The notes: a model not told the origin generated them from the sequence alone. Positions 13,356 through 25,600 are shown, numbered from the stretch's first letter. The stretch is DNA of 64,000 nucleotides from Auanema rhodensis (GCA_964057225.1 OZ059898.1:7626001-7690000); one strand, 5' to 3'. A program made the numbers and translations.

Positions 13356-14428
13356 ATGCCGATCGGTTGCACAAAGAAGGAGTCTAGGCCGACAGATCAA
13401 CAAGATATCGAAAGCAAGTTAAAAAGTTTGCGGAACCGTTTTGGTAATCATTTTCACTATCATAAAGTTTATCGAACTTGTATTAGCCATGAACTCAGGA
13501 ATGAACGAAATCATTCCTAATCTTTTTCTTGGAGGATTGCGTGATGCGACAGATATACATCAAATAGCTAAAAATAAAATCGAGGTTAGTTTTAACTGCT
13601 TTGGATTTTGAATAATTTATGTTCTGTTATTAACTTTCAAATTTAGTATGTTCTTTCAATACATGATATGAATATAGAATATGTATCACAAGCTAACTTA
13701 AAAATTAAAAAAATTCGTATAGCTGATTCACCTTCAGAGAATATAGCCCAATATTTTTCTGAAGCTATACAGTTTATTCATGAGGCTCGTATCAAAGGAG
13801 GTAGTATTCATTGCCTACATTCATTTTTCAAAAATTCGTTTAGCATCTGTTGTTGTACATTGTCTTGCTGGGGTATCTCGTAGTGCAACCATTGTCGCTG
13901 CTTATCTTATCACCGTTTGTGGATTAACATTTTATAATGCTTTATCATTCACATCTTCGAAACGACCTGCGGTCAATCCAAATTTTGGTTTCAGGATGCA
14001 ACTCTCGAAGTTTGAAAAAGCTGTTAGTGAACATTGAAATTTTGTATTAATTAGTTTTCCTTTAGCCAGCACATCAGGAACGGAATCGTCTCAGAGAACT
14101 CTTTGGGGCAGCTGTGTTTGATCGTCAATGGCAGTTAGATCGTATAGCCACTCGAGTAAAGGTTGGTTCGCGCTGTGTTATGTCCTGGTGAGTGCTGTCT
14201 CGTTATGCTGCAAAGTCTTCGTACAAATTATTTTTGCTACTAACAGTTAACAAACATTTTTGCTTTTCCATGCACGTTTGACTATATTAACTTTTTTTTG
14301 AGCTTTTTGTCTCATTATGAAAAAGTTTACAGATCGTCACCCAAAACAGTACAATTTCTAATACCAATGATTCTTCAGTTACTTGTGATGAGAGTTCTCC
14401 ACCTGGTTCTGAATTTTCCACTTCATGA
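13356..14428 (+). CDS. dusp22: DUSP22/DUSP15-type dual-specificity phosphatase
   Basis: A small cysteine phosphatase of the JSP-1/DUSP22 group, which acts on kinase-pathway phosphoproteins near membranes. Exon 1 (from ATG 13356) encodes a polar leader MPIGCTKKESRPTDQQ. Exon 2 carries the family start NSGMNEIIPNLFLGGLRDA (human GMNKILPGLYIGNFKDA). Then come VLSIHDMN, the general-acid loop IADSPSENIAQYFSEAI, FIHEARIKGG, and the signature VVHCLAGVSRSATIVAAYLI (HCxxGxxRS) after an intron ending near 13840. NPNFGFRMQLSKFEKA and a polar tail ending SEFSTS follow. Vertebrate DUSP22 starts MGNGMNK and is N-myristoylated; the upstream exon here replaces that start, so myristoylation is not expected unless transcripts begin at the second ATG (MNSGMNE, about 13491). 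That start would also lack Gly2. Confidence 0.9.
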
Positions 14429-14707
14429 CATTATTTTTATTTGATTTTCTATGACTCTTAAAGTTTTCTGTATATACTTTATACATAATTTTAATATGTA
14501 TATAGATATTGTATATATTTTTGTCTTGCATAGTTTACTTATAATTTTTTGAGCTTATGTTGTGATTCTCAGGTTTTTTTAAATATAATATGTATAATAA
14601 ACTGCTTCTCATTTTTACGATGGGGGTAAGAAAATAAGAAAATGGTTGCTATCGAAACTACTTCATCTATTTGCAATTTCTTAATTCTGAATGGATCTTA
14701 GGTGAGG
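14429..14707 (+). promoter_or_regulatory. DUSP22-HIRIP3 intercistronic gap
   Basis: 279 bp, T-rich, with GATCTTAG ending at 14701 and the HIRIP3 ATG 6 nt further on. It is a plausible trans-splice acceptor of a downstream operon gene. No other coding signal is seen. Confidence 0.4.
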
Positions 14708-17700
14708 ATGTCTATTGACTCTGATATCGAAAACAATTCTACTAAAAAGTGAGAAAATAGGTTTCATTGCAAATCGTTTTTATACTGTTGCTATAGATCC
14801 AAGAGTTCACGAAGGGAAAGCAAGTGCTCAAACACCCAGGTGAGATTAGATCTGCACATCTAGATAACTGCATAATTCAGAGAAAGTCAAATGAGTTCCA
14901 CAAAAGCAGAGGTGGAATTAAACGAAAATATGAAAATGTATTTAATTGTTTTATTTTCTTTTAGTAAAAAGTCATGTTTAAGGACACAGATGAGAAAGAA
15001 GATGAACAAAATAATATTAGTGAGAAAGGCAAAGTAAAACGAGTCAAGCTGAGTGTTTGTTTTCAAATTTTATTCCATTGAAGAAATTGAAATAATTGTA
15101 GAATTCTTCGGGGAGAGATGAAATAAAACAATCTTCTGTAAATGAAACTATTACTGATGAGGGTTCTGATGATTCTCCTCTTATATTTTTCAAATCAAAG
15201 GTAAAATTTTATTATAGTTTTCTACCACCCCTCCGCCATGAATGAACAATCATAGAAGAACAGTTTTTTCAATTTATTCATTTTTTCTTGCAAACCAAGC
15301 TTAACTTTAGGATAATATAATAATGTCCAAAATGTGTCATTTGCTTCAGAAATCTGGCTTCACTTCACAAAATAAGAAGAACACGGCAGATTCTGATTCC
15401 GAAAATGAGGAAGAAAAGGACTTGAAAAGAGGTGTTTCTGAGGAGAAGTCGGCTTCTGCCCAGAAGGTGTGTGAGGTGACTTGTGTCCAAAAAAATTAAT
15501 AATTTCAGAAGGAATCTCCTGTCACGAAGAAAAAATCAATTTCGAAAGAAATGATTACGTCAGACGATGATTCTGACGACGATAATTTGGCTACATTAGC
15601 CAAGAAAGGGAGTGACTTGAAAGTATTTATATTTTCTTAGTTTTATTAATACTTACCCAAGTTTAGAAGCAGCAACCGGCTGTCCAAAAATCAAAAAAGA
15701 ATGATACAAATGTGCGAAGATCTAAGAAAATATCTGATTCTGATTCCGAAAATGAGGAAGAAAAGGACTTGAAAAGAGGTGTTTCTGATGAGAAGTCGGC
15801 TTCTGCCCAGAAGGTGTGTGAAGTGACTTGTGTCCAAAAAATTAATAATTTCAGAAGGAATCTCCTGTCACGAAGAAAAAATCAATTTCGAAAGAAATGA
15901 TTACGTCAGACGATGATTCTGACGACGATAATTTGGCTACATTAGCCAAGAAAGGGAGTGACTTGAAAGTATTTATATTTTCTTAGTTTTATTAATACTT
16001 ACCCAAGTTTAGAAGCAGCAACCGGCTGTCCAAAAATCAAAAAAGAATGATACAAATGTGCGAAGATCTAAGAAAATATCTGATTCGGATTCCGAAAATG
16101 AGGAAGAAAAGGACTTGAAAAGAGGTGTTTCTGATGAGAAGCCGGCTTCTGCCCAGAAGGTGTGTGAAGTGACTTGTGTCCAAAAAAATTAATAATTTCA
16201 GAAGGAATCTCCTGTCACGAAGAAAAAATCAATTTCGAAAGAAATGATTACGTCAGACGATGATTCTGACGACGATAATTTGGCTACATTAGCCAAGAAA
16301 GGGAGTGACTTGAAAGTATTTATATTTTCTTAGTTTTATTAATACTTACCCAAGTTTAGAAGCAGCAACCGGCTGTCCAAAAATCAAAAAAGAATGATAC
16401 AAATGTGCGAAGATCTAAGAAAATATCTGATTCTGATTCCGAAAATGAGGAAGAAAAGGACTTGAAAAGAGGTGTTTCTGATGAGAAGCCGGCTTCTGCC
16501 CAGAAGGTGTGTGAAGTGACTTGTGTCCAAAAAAATTAATAATTTCAGAAGGAATCTCCTGTCACGAAGAAAAAATCAATTTCGAAAGAAATGATTACGT
16601 CAGACGATGATTCTGACGACGATAATTTGGCTACATTAGCCAAGAAAGGGAGTGACTTGAAAGTATTTATATTTTCTTAGTTTTATTAATACTTACCCAA
16701 GTTTAGAAGCAGCAACCGGCTGTCCAAAAATCAAAAAAGAATGATACAAATGTGCGAAGATCTAAGAAAATATCTGATTCTGATTCCGAAAATGAGGAAG
16801 AAAAGGACTTGAAAAGAGGTGTTTCTGATGAGAAGCCGGCTTCTGCCCAGAAGGTGTGTGAAGTGACTTGTGTCCAAAAAATTAATAATTTCAGAAGGAA
16901 TCTCCTGTCACGAAGAAAAAATCAATTTCGAAAGAAATGATTACGTCAGACGATGATTCTGACGACGATAATTTGGCTACATTAGCCAAGAAAGGGAGTG
17001 ACTTGAAAGTATTTATATTTTCTTAGTTTTATTAATACTTACCCAAGTTTAGAAGCAGCAACCGGCTGTCCAAAAATCAAAAAAGAATGATACAAATGTG
17101 CGAAGATCTAAGAAAATATCTGATTCTGATTCCGAAAATGAGGAAGAAAAGGACTTGAAAAGAGGTGTTTCTGATGAGAAGTCGGCTTCTGCCCAGAAGG
17201 TGTGTGAAGTGACTTGTGTCCAAAAAATTAATAATTTCAGAAGGAATCTCCTGTCACGAAGAAAAAATCAATTTCGAAAGAAATGATTACGTCAGACGAT
17301 GATTCTGACGACGATAATTTGGCTACATTAGCCAAGAAAGGGAGTGACTTGAAAGTATTTATATTTTCTTAGTTTTATTAATACTTACCCAAGTTTAGAA
17401 GCAGCAACCGGCTGTCCAAAAATCAAAAAAGAATGATACAAATGTGCGAAGATCTAAGAAAATATCTGATTCTGATTCCGAAAATGAGGAAGAAAAGGAC
17501 TTGAAAAGAGGTGTTTCTGATGAGAAGTCGGCTTCTGCCCAGAAGGTGTGTGAAGTGACTTGTGTCCAAAAAATTAATAATTTCAGAAGGAATCTCCTGT
17601 CACGAAGAAAAAATCAATTTCGAAAGAAATGATTACGTCAGACGATGATTCTGACGACGATAATTTGGCTACATTAGCCAAGAAAGGGAGTGACTTGAAA

Positions 17701-18947
17701 GTATTTATATTTTCTTAGTTTTATTAATACTTACCCAAGTTTAGAAGCAGCAACCGGCTGTCCAAAAATCAAAAAAGAATGATACAAATGTGCGAAGATC
17801 TAAGAAAATATGTGATTCTGATTCCGAAAATGAGGAAGAAAAGGACTTGAAAAGAGGTGTTTCTGATGAGAAGCCGGCTTCTGCCCAAAAGGTGTGAAGT
17901 TATTTTCGAAAATATGATATTCTGTGTTTTAGAAGAAAAACCCAAATAGCTTCGATCGCAAAAATGAATGTACCTCAGAAAAAAGTTATGCATCAAAACA
18001 TCAGGTTCTGTTCAAAACTGTTTACTTTAATTTTGTATTTATTTAGTCAATTAAAAAGCTTGTGGATGATATTCAAAGATCTGATTCCGATAGTTCTATC
18101 AGTAGTGTAGAAGATACAATTCCTTTCAAGAAAAATAAAGTTAGCGTTTTAATTTAACTCTTTATGTGTATCCTTATTTACTAAGGATAACACTGAAGAA
18201 ATTAAAGATGGAAAGTCTGACGATTTAAGTTCTGATTGCTCGAATTCAAGCTCAGCTATAGAAGAATTGAAGCAGGTTTCATATTCTAATGATTCAATAT
18301 TCCACATTTTAACATTCAGAACAAGAGCTTCGATAAAAATAAGGAGGAAAGTGCAAAAAAGGTATTTTTTCTTTCGTAAGATAAATCTTATATTTATTAT
18401 GTATTAGCATCCTGCTGAACTTAGGCTAGCTAAATTGAAAAAAATAGTTTTTGCAGCGGGGTTCAGGTTAGTATTAGTACAGCTATATAATATTTTGTTC
18501 TTATGTAGATTGAATTATAAAAAAATGTTTGCCGACATTACCGAAGTAAAAAGACAAATTAAAATTTTGGAACAACAACTAATGGATAAAGGATTAAAAC
18601 GTTAATTAGAGTTTAAGAAAACACTTAATGTTAAATGTTTAGCTCCCTACACATTGGAAGGAGCGAAGTCATATAAATTACAGAAAGAAGAAGATTTTGA
18701 ATTGACCGAATTAGCAAAAAATGAAATTTTTGAAAGTTCAGAAAGTAGTATGTTTTGTTTCACTCGTCTAAACTTTGCTGTTCTTATACCAGAAAGAAGA
18801 GTTACTCGAAGCCAACGTGATCACGTTGAAGTTATAAAACCCAAGAAAGTTCTGTTGTCTAGTGACGAAGAAGAGGAAGAAGTTGAAAAACCCAACTTTA
18901 GTTTTAGCCATTTGTCAGGCATTGTGGATACTGAAGCATCAGATTAA
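14708..18947 (+). CDS. hirip3: HIRIP3-type histone chaperone with an internal exon-intron tandem array
   Basis: HIRIP3 binds HIRA and histones. The N-terminus MSIDSDIENNSTKKSK is short and charged. The middle (15350-17891) is an array of acidic serine-rich exons, described separately, full of potential CK2 sites (SDSDSENEEE, SDDDSDDD). After the array come exons rich in D/E/S (17933-18360), then the conserved C-terminal part: ELRLAKLKKIVFAAGF|RLNYKKMFADI and ILEQQLMDKGLK. These resemble human HIRIP3 LKRYIRACGAHRNYKKLLGS and ILRAELEALGMKG. The tail has RRVTRSQRDHVEV, SSDEEEEEVEKP and FSHLSGIVDTEASD (human MRGIISSDGESN). The apparent stop at 18603-18605 is bypassed by an intron beginning at a GT near 18601 and ending at 18643. 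One junction near 14940 is ambiguous: the obvious acceptor would create an in-frame TAA, so an alternative donor and acceptor are needed. Confidence 0.8.
15350..17891 (+). repeat. Coding tandem array in HIRIP3, unit 346-347 bp with two exons and two introns
   Basis: Each unit is exon A (147 nt, 49 codons, from KQQPAVQKSKK to DEK[S/P]ASAQK), intron 1 (41 or 42 nt), exon B (114 nt, 38 codons, KESPVTKKKSI...KKGSDLK) and intron 2 (44 nt). Exon A copies start at 15350 (a shorter, diverged 117-nt first copy), 15667, 16013, 16360, 16707, 17053, 17399 and 17745. Exon B copies start at 15509, 15855, 16202, 16549, 16895, 17241 and 17587. Copies are almost identical, introns included. The differences seen are TCG/CCG (Ser/Pro), one extra A in intron 1, and a few changes in the first and last copies. 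All junctions are phase 0 and each unit codes 87 residues. Confidence 0.95.
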
Positions 18948-21900
18948 TGATTTTTTTAATCATCAATATATATTCAATTTATTTTATTCCACGAACCGAA
19001 ATACTTTTTAGTTTTTTTCTTATATTTATATTTATAATTCTTAATTCTTCTTTTTTTATTTGATTTAACATTTTTATAAATGAGTAACATATAAATTGTT
19101 TGTCTTCATGATCAATTTTCTTTATAGTCGTGACATTGAAAAGTTTGAATTACCAAAAATATCATTTCAAAACCTTTGGTTTTCTTTTTATTTTGTGTTG
19201 TATTTAGTGACAAAAAAAATATTTGTTTCAAATATCAACCAATAAAAAGAAACGACAACAATTGAAAAAAATTAATGAAGCTCAACAATAGACGAAAGGT
19301 GCAACAATGAGATTTGCTGAAAGAATTCTTTGTATAGACCGCCAGGATTGTTAAAGTTCTAATATACAGGTCAGTTCTTCTACAAATACTCTTTTCTATG
19401 AACGTTCCATGTACTTTATTGGTTTTCCTTCCACTTATTCTTCATCGTTTGTAGAATATGCTGCATCTCGTTTCTGTTCTCTTTCTCCTTGTACACATTT
19501 TTTTGTGAAAATGATGTCGTTATCCGATATAGTCATCATCATCTTGTTCAGAGCAATTGTCCAGCTAAATTAGGCAATAGACAAAAACAAGAGACAAATT
19601 GCTGACCGTGTTGGTCATTATGGTATATTCTACACCACAGACGCTCAGATCCAAATCAACTGACTCCTCACTATAATTATGTAGAAAATACGCTCCTCGG
19701 TACACCGGTAGAATCGAGGCCATTCCGAGTATTGAAAAGAGCACATCGCTTCGTAGGGATATTTTTGGACAAGAGATAGGCAGGCTGTTATAAGAGTTTC
19801 TACAGCAGTACTAGACCTTGGATGACCCTTAATAGTAGTAGGAAATACCTGAAAAACAGATACCGCTCTTTTGAAAAAAAATAGCGAAGGTGAGGAGAGA
19901 TACATACAGAAATGCTGACCCTATATGTATCGTTTTGTTTGGATGGCTCATTTATTCATAAAAACAATTGTATACAAGTGCTCAACGATCTTATGCCTTG
20001 CCTAGGCAATGCTATGAAATGAACAAGTGTGCTTGAGGTTATCAGTATTATAAAGTCCATATTGTTCCCAATATTTCTTCATAATTTTTCATCTTTCTAT
20101 ATCTTTAGGACTAGAAACAAAGCTAGTTACCGTACTTTCCAATATATATATACACATACACACATACATATATACATATATATTCGTTATACTTCCGAAA
20201 TCCCTTATTTAGATACCTTGATCTTTTCATAATCTGTAAGCTTCGTATACTCTTTTCATATGGAATTTATAACTTTGTAATATACATCTTCAATTACATT
20301 GCATTTCAAATATTTTTGAAACTATGCTCATTACCGTTTTAGGTTCATCTATATACGTGAAGAAAAGCAAATGTTTTCTAATAATCCCAGATTCATCTGG
20401 CAACATATTGTCAATTTTCCGAGTGAACTGTCACGGTTTCCGCGCGAACTTTGTGCCGGTCACCTCCGGAAATGAGAAAAACCTCATGAAGGTCGTCCTG
20501 TAACCAATTGTCTATCTGTCTGCTGTCTCTATCAAATCGTTCTTTCTATTCTATTCTCACCTTGTTGTCCTCAACCTATTGCTAGCCACAAATCATCCTT
20601 AAAAGCTCCGCCCCTTTTACCATTTACATATCTATCCAATAGATGAACATATTCAAACTTGGTATTGATGAGATTCATGAGTATGTATCTAGATCATATT
20701 CAAGACATTTTAGTTGAATCGTATTGAATGATTTGGCGATGTTGGTATATTCCTTTAATTTTCTAAAAGTTTTTTATTAAATTTGGAATGATATCCAAAT
20801 TATTTGTATATGTTTATCAAGTTATAGTTGTTCTTATTTAACTCCATGAATACTAATGGTAAAACAAAAAAAAATTGTTTTTGTATACTTTTGGTGATTT
20901 CCAAGTTATTCATGTATGTAGCATTTCAAATCAAATTATAAGCAATATGTTGAGATATGAACAATCATATCTTATTCGAAGTTTGTTCACTCTTTTCATT
21001 CTTGATCTATAATATATCTCTTTGGCTAGTTATAGACAGGCATGAAGAACGTCTGCTGTTGCTGGTTATTCACGGCAAGCCCCTACAGCCTTTTGCACCA
21101 ATCCACACCTGTCTTTATCGGGACATCTGCCACCAGCAGTCGACCTGCCCTAACATCATGATGAGAACTATATCCTCTACGTCTCTATCAAAGCTTTTCT
21201 TGTTATTCAAGCAATTTTTCTTGACTTGACCTCATCATCTAACCACAGCTTCATCAAATCGGTGCAGCAGCTTCGTATTCTTGATCATGTAATCTGGTCA
21301 AGCATGGCACTTCTACCCTTCTGTTATTTAGAATATTCAATCATCCAATTTGTTTTTGTTTCTCCATGTGCTTTTCTAATATATATTTTCGTTTTCTCCG
21401 AATAGCTTCATTTTAATATTTATTTTGTTGTTGATTTATTTATTTTCTCATTATTCTTTATAATATATACGAATTTCTCAAAGTTTGCTTTGTGTATATT
21501 TTCATTTGTCGGCTTGAGATGTTGCATGAAAAACTTGTAGTTCTTTTTTATGATTAGTAAGAACTACAGTGATGTTCACATACTACATGAAGGTCGTCTA
21601 GCCAAAGTATGAAAATAGTTGTGTGAGAATGTTTGGAAACAGTCTAATAATTCTTATTATTCCTTATTCATTTTACTCTTCCGTCTTATTTGTATTTGTG
21701 CCAATCTATTGAAACAAATATACATAAGATAGCTTCATGTCGAATGATCAACGGGCTCACAACAAGAGCATATACCTCTAATCGGATTAAGCAAGTGGGT
21801 TTGATGATGGTCATCTCAGGACATTAACTGCTCTTTCTGATATCTGTTTCCTCATATGGCATTATTCATCCCTCATATCTCTTGTTTATTCAATTTCTCC

Positions 21901-22682
21901 CTCTTCTCATCTTTGTATTATTTTTTTCCTCATCATTCACATCTTCTTCACCTCTTAGAACCTTGTACAGTCCCAGGTGATGAAGAAGGTGGGCGGAGCA
22001 AATAACACGCCTTTTCTATGTTTATTTGGCCTATTACCGTCTTGTATTTCTTAACCTATCATGAGATTTTCTTATCATTCTTCTAAAAAAACTTTAATTC
22101 ATCAAATATTTTTGTTAAAATTTTCTTTTTTTTCAATTCAAAAGTCTAAATTATTCTTTCATAGTGACCCTTGACGGCTGCTATCCAATGGATAATATGA
22201 ACGTTCAAACACACAGCTGGCTAATTCATATGTTAATTGCTCTTTGGCGTTAAGTTCACGTGCATGGTTATATACATGTTTTACGTGAACCGGCCACGCC
22301 ACGCATGATCTAGAAGGGACGTTTGCAATGCTCCGTTGATTCATTTTGCATATCTTTTCCATTTTCTCACACATTAATCTAAAAAATTTTTCTATTTCCC
22401 AAGTAATGACTCTAAGCTTGTCTCATCTTCATTCATTGAGACAAGTTCGAACTTTTCTTCTATTCAAAGGGCGTTTTTCTCTGTCCAGTATTAACAACCT
22501 GTACGAATAATTTTTTGCAACTTTTTTCATTCTCATAATTTTCTATTTCAATCAATTTTCATTTCATTTTTTTTTACAACTTGTCTATGCTCTTATTCTT
22601 ATTTGTATCATAGTTTATGAACTATTTTTCAGAAATTATTTAATTTTCTACTAACTATTAGAATGAGTTGGTCGAGACATCA
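18948..22682. other. 3.7-kb intergenic region upstream of the cadherin gene
   Basis: No recognisable gene. It is AT-rich with short islands of higher GC near 19560-19860, 20410-20640, 21040-21310 and 21960-22030. It holds a GC-box motif twice (CTCCGCCCC 20606-20614, GGGCGGAG 21991-21998), a 13-bp direct repeat (20485-20497 and 21586-21598) and a TA/CA-rich tract at 20140-20185. It is probably the cis-regulatory domain of the cadherin gene. A CAG acceptor at 22630-22632 precedes the cadherin ATG by 50 nt. Confidence 0.4.
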
Positions 22683-25600
22683 ATGAATTCTTATTATTCA
22701 ATTTCACTAATGAAACATGCTATTGAATTACAAGTCATATTCCTGATTTTCTTGTCATTCTCACATCTAGCTGTAGCAGTATTTCATGAGACCGTGACAA
22801 ACTTTACAGTTCTTGAAGGTAATATACTAGATATTCTCTTTTTAAAAATTGATTTCATATACGAAGAATACATTTTTCATGCGCATATTTCATGAAAGCT
22901 ATATATATATATATACGTATCCGTAGAGATTTAATTGACTGTTTGACCAATGCAAAACTAGAACTGCTGACCAGATTTGTCATTGTCAGCAAATTGTTGC
23001 AAGTAGTCAAGCATAAACTAGTGAACCAAATTTTGTTGGGAAAAATGCGGATTTCCATTTTACCGAAAAAAGTGAAATTATGTGTTTTCGATTTCAAAAA
23101 AAAAAGGATCTAAAAATGCTTTGAGTAATGATTGCTTGATCCTTATTTTAAATAATAATAATTATTTATAATTATAATACAGGTACTAGCATTGGCACTA
23201 CAATTGGCAGGTTACAGCTAAGCTCAGATCGAACATATCGAATATCAGGAAAGACTCAACCTTTTGGAGTTGATTTGAAATCTGGACGTGTATGGAAATA
23301 TATAAAATAAGAAAAAAAGTATAATTTATAATTTACAGGTATATATATCTGAAGAAGTAGATAGGGAACAAGCTGATATCATTAATGGCACAGTAACATT
23401 TCTCATTATCTCAACATCACCACCATCTATTCATCATGTATTCTTGCATATTCTGGATATTAATGATAATTCACCCTATTTTCCATTACCATTTCAAGTG
23501 AGTTTAGTTTCCTCTATTTCGTTCATTTTTTTTGTCTCAAAACACTATCCCAGCTTTATTTTGTCCTTGACAGCTAAAGTGGTGATTTTTTTCTGCGAAA
23601 ATGGTCAGTCTGTTGACATCTTATGATGCTCAGATTATTTCGTCTGTTCACCACGTCATTTTACATCAACTTGACGGCACGTCAATCTGAGGTGACGATG
23701 TCATCGTTTTGCATATCCTCATTCAATATCAATTAGTTTGACTCATTTTTGGACCATTGCAAAGATGTTTACGTGGGATGAATAGAATGATCTATGTCTT
23801 CAATGAATGTAGTTCTGGGATCAATTTTAATAGAAAAAAAACACAATAGCATAATACTATATAATAATTTTAATTTAAATTGAACTGCCTCATTTTCAGA
23901 ATTTGTCAATTGTGGAGATGTCGCCGATCGGTAGTAGAATACCTATTTTACCGGCATCGGATCCAGATGAAGGATTAAACGGAACAATTGTTTCCTATTC
24001 TCTGTCACCTGAAGGAACTTTCGGTTTAGTATATCAACCAACTGATTCAGAAGGTGATTTGCTATATCTGGAATTGTTAACAACTCTGGATCGGGAACAA
24101 GCTTCAAGCTATAGATTCAATCTAACAGCAACTGATGCCGGTACACCGTCGAGGTAAAAATAATATTTTCTATATACTATATCATATATGGTCATTTCTC
24201 AATTACGTTCGCAGAACGGATCACAATACTGCTTGTTTAACATCTAATTTTATATATTTTCTTATTCCTTTTGAATAATCCTCTTGATGGTTATGTAATT
24301 TCTTTTATATCTGACCTAGGTTAATACGTGCTCCACATGTCGGGTGGCACGGATTAAGCACGTAATACTATTATGTAGCTGCATACCGTATTCGATTTTA
24401 CAGAAATATAGTTTACAACCTATTCGTAATCGCACGCGTCACGATCTAGCATATTCATTTCTTTCATCTAGACTCTTTCTCTCTTCTTCTCTCGTTATTT
24501 TTCTCTCTTTCTCTCACTCTCTCACTTTATCTCTTTTTTTTGCTTGTCTTTCACTACATCATCATATTCTTCTATTGCAACCTACCAAAAACGAAATAGA
24601 AAGTCTATGAAATGAGGGAAGAGTTGCATGAATTGCCCGATTAGCAAATTAGTGCCGTACACGAGACATTTTTTTTCAAAGAAAATGTGGCTGTATTCAT
24701 ATTGAATCTCATTAGTCATAGACAATCAGTTAGTTTTCAAATAAATTCCATATGAATTACGGATCGTCTGACCTTATTATAATAGCTTTTTCTATATGAA
24801 AATGAGCTATAGTTACATAATAACCTTGAACTAAATTATAATATAAGAAACAAAAATATATTTTATAAGTATTATATGAATATAAAGAATAACATTTATT
24901 TTTATTTATTTAATTTATATGATATAATTATGAATTTTAAATAATTTATTTATATGTTTCAGATCAGCAACAACAACCATATATGTTGAAGTTTTGGATG
25001 TTAATGATAATGCTCCAATATTTCATGAAAAAGAAATCAAAATTAATTGGAATGGTGAGAATAGTGTTTATTTCATATTTCATATTTTAAAATTTTTAGG
25101 CCATTCTGATGGAGTTATAGCATTAGTTGAAGCTACTGATGCAGATTCAGGTGCAAATGGAAGAATTACATATACAATACCTTCACCTATTGAATCTGAA
25201 TATTTTGAAATATTGAATGGCAATGAACTGCATGCCAAGGTAACAATCATTTTGTATATCTTAAGTATACATATGGAAAGAGGGAAAAGTGTTTGATTGA
25301 GACCTTTATAGAAGGACAACATTTTCTTTTTTTTTCTCTTGAATTTTCATAGTTTTTCATAGCAAGGTCATATCATAGATTTAACAACGAAAAAAAACTC
25401 GAGTACATTATTTCTTTTTTTAAATATGAATATAAGTACATATATTATTATTATTAGTATAACTATTCATGAAATATAATATAATTATATTAAATATAAA
25501 AACAGTTTATTTATATTTGATTATGGTATATAGTATATACCTACGACATATAATCAACTTGATTTTGTTTGTCAACCACTTCATCACATATGACAGCTGT

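Noticed and set aside
15712-17632. Repeated 62-residue open frames (RRSKKISD...RKNQFRKK) across the HIRIP3 array
   Set aside because: They read through intron 1 out of frame into exon B. The conserved GT..AG pairs and the acidic frame of exon B show these are splicing shadows, not separate genes.
15623-17744. SL RNA gene suggested by the TTACCCAAGTTT match
   Set aside because: There is no GT donor right after the leader-like sequence and no Sm-binding site, and the motif sits at the 3' end of a cis intron.
18600-18605. TAA at 18603 as the HIRIP3 stop
   Set aside because: A GT donor just before it and an acceptor at about 18643 join in frame to a tail that matches the HIRIP3 C-terminus (SSDEEE..., SGIV).
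19645-19905. 86-residue minus-strand frame in the cadherin upstream region
   Set aside because: No recognised similarity and no supporting neighbouring exons; most likely chance.
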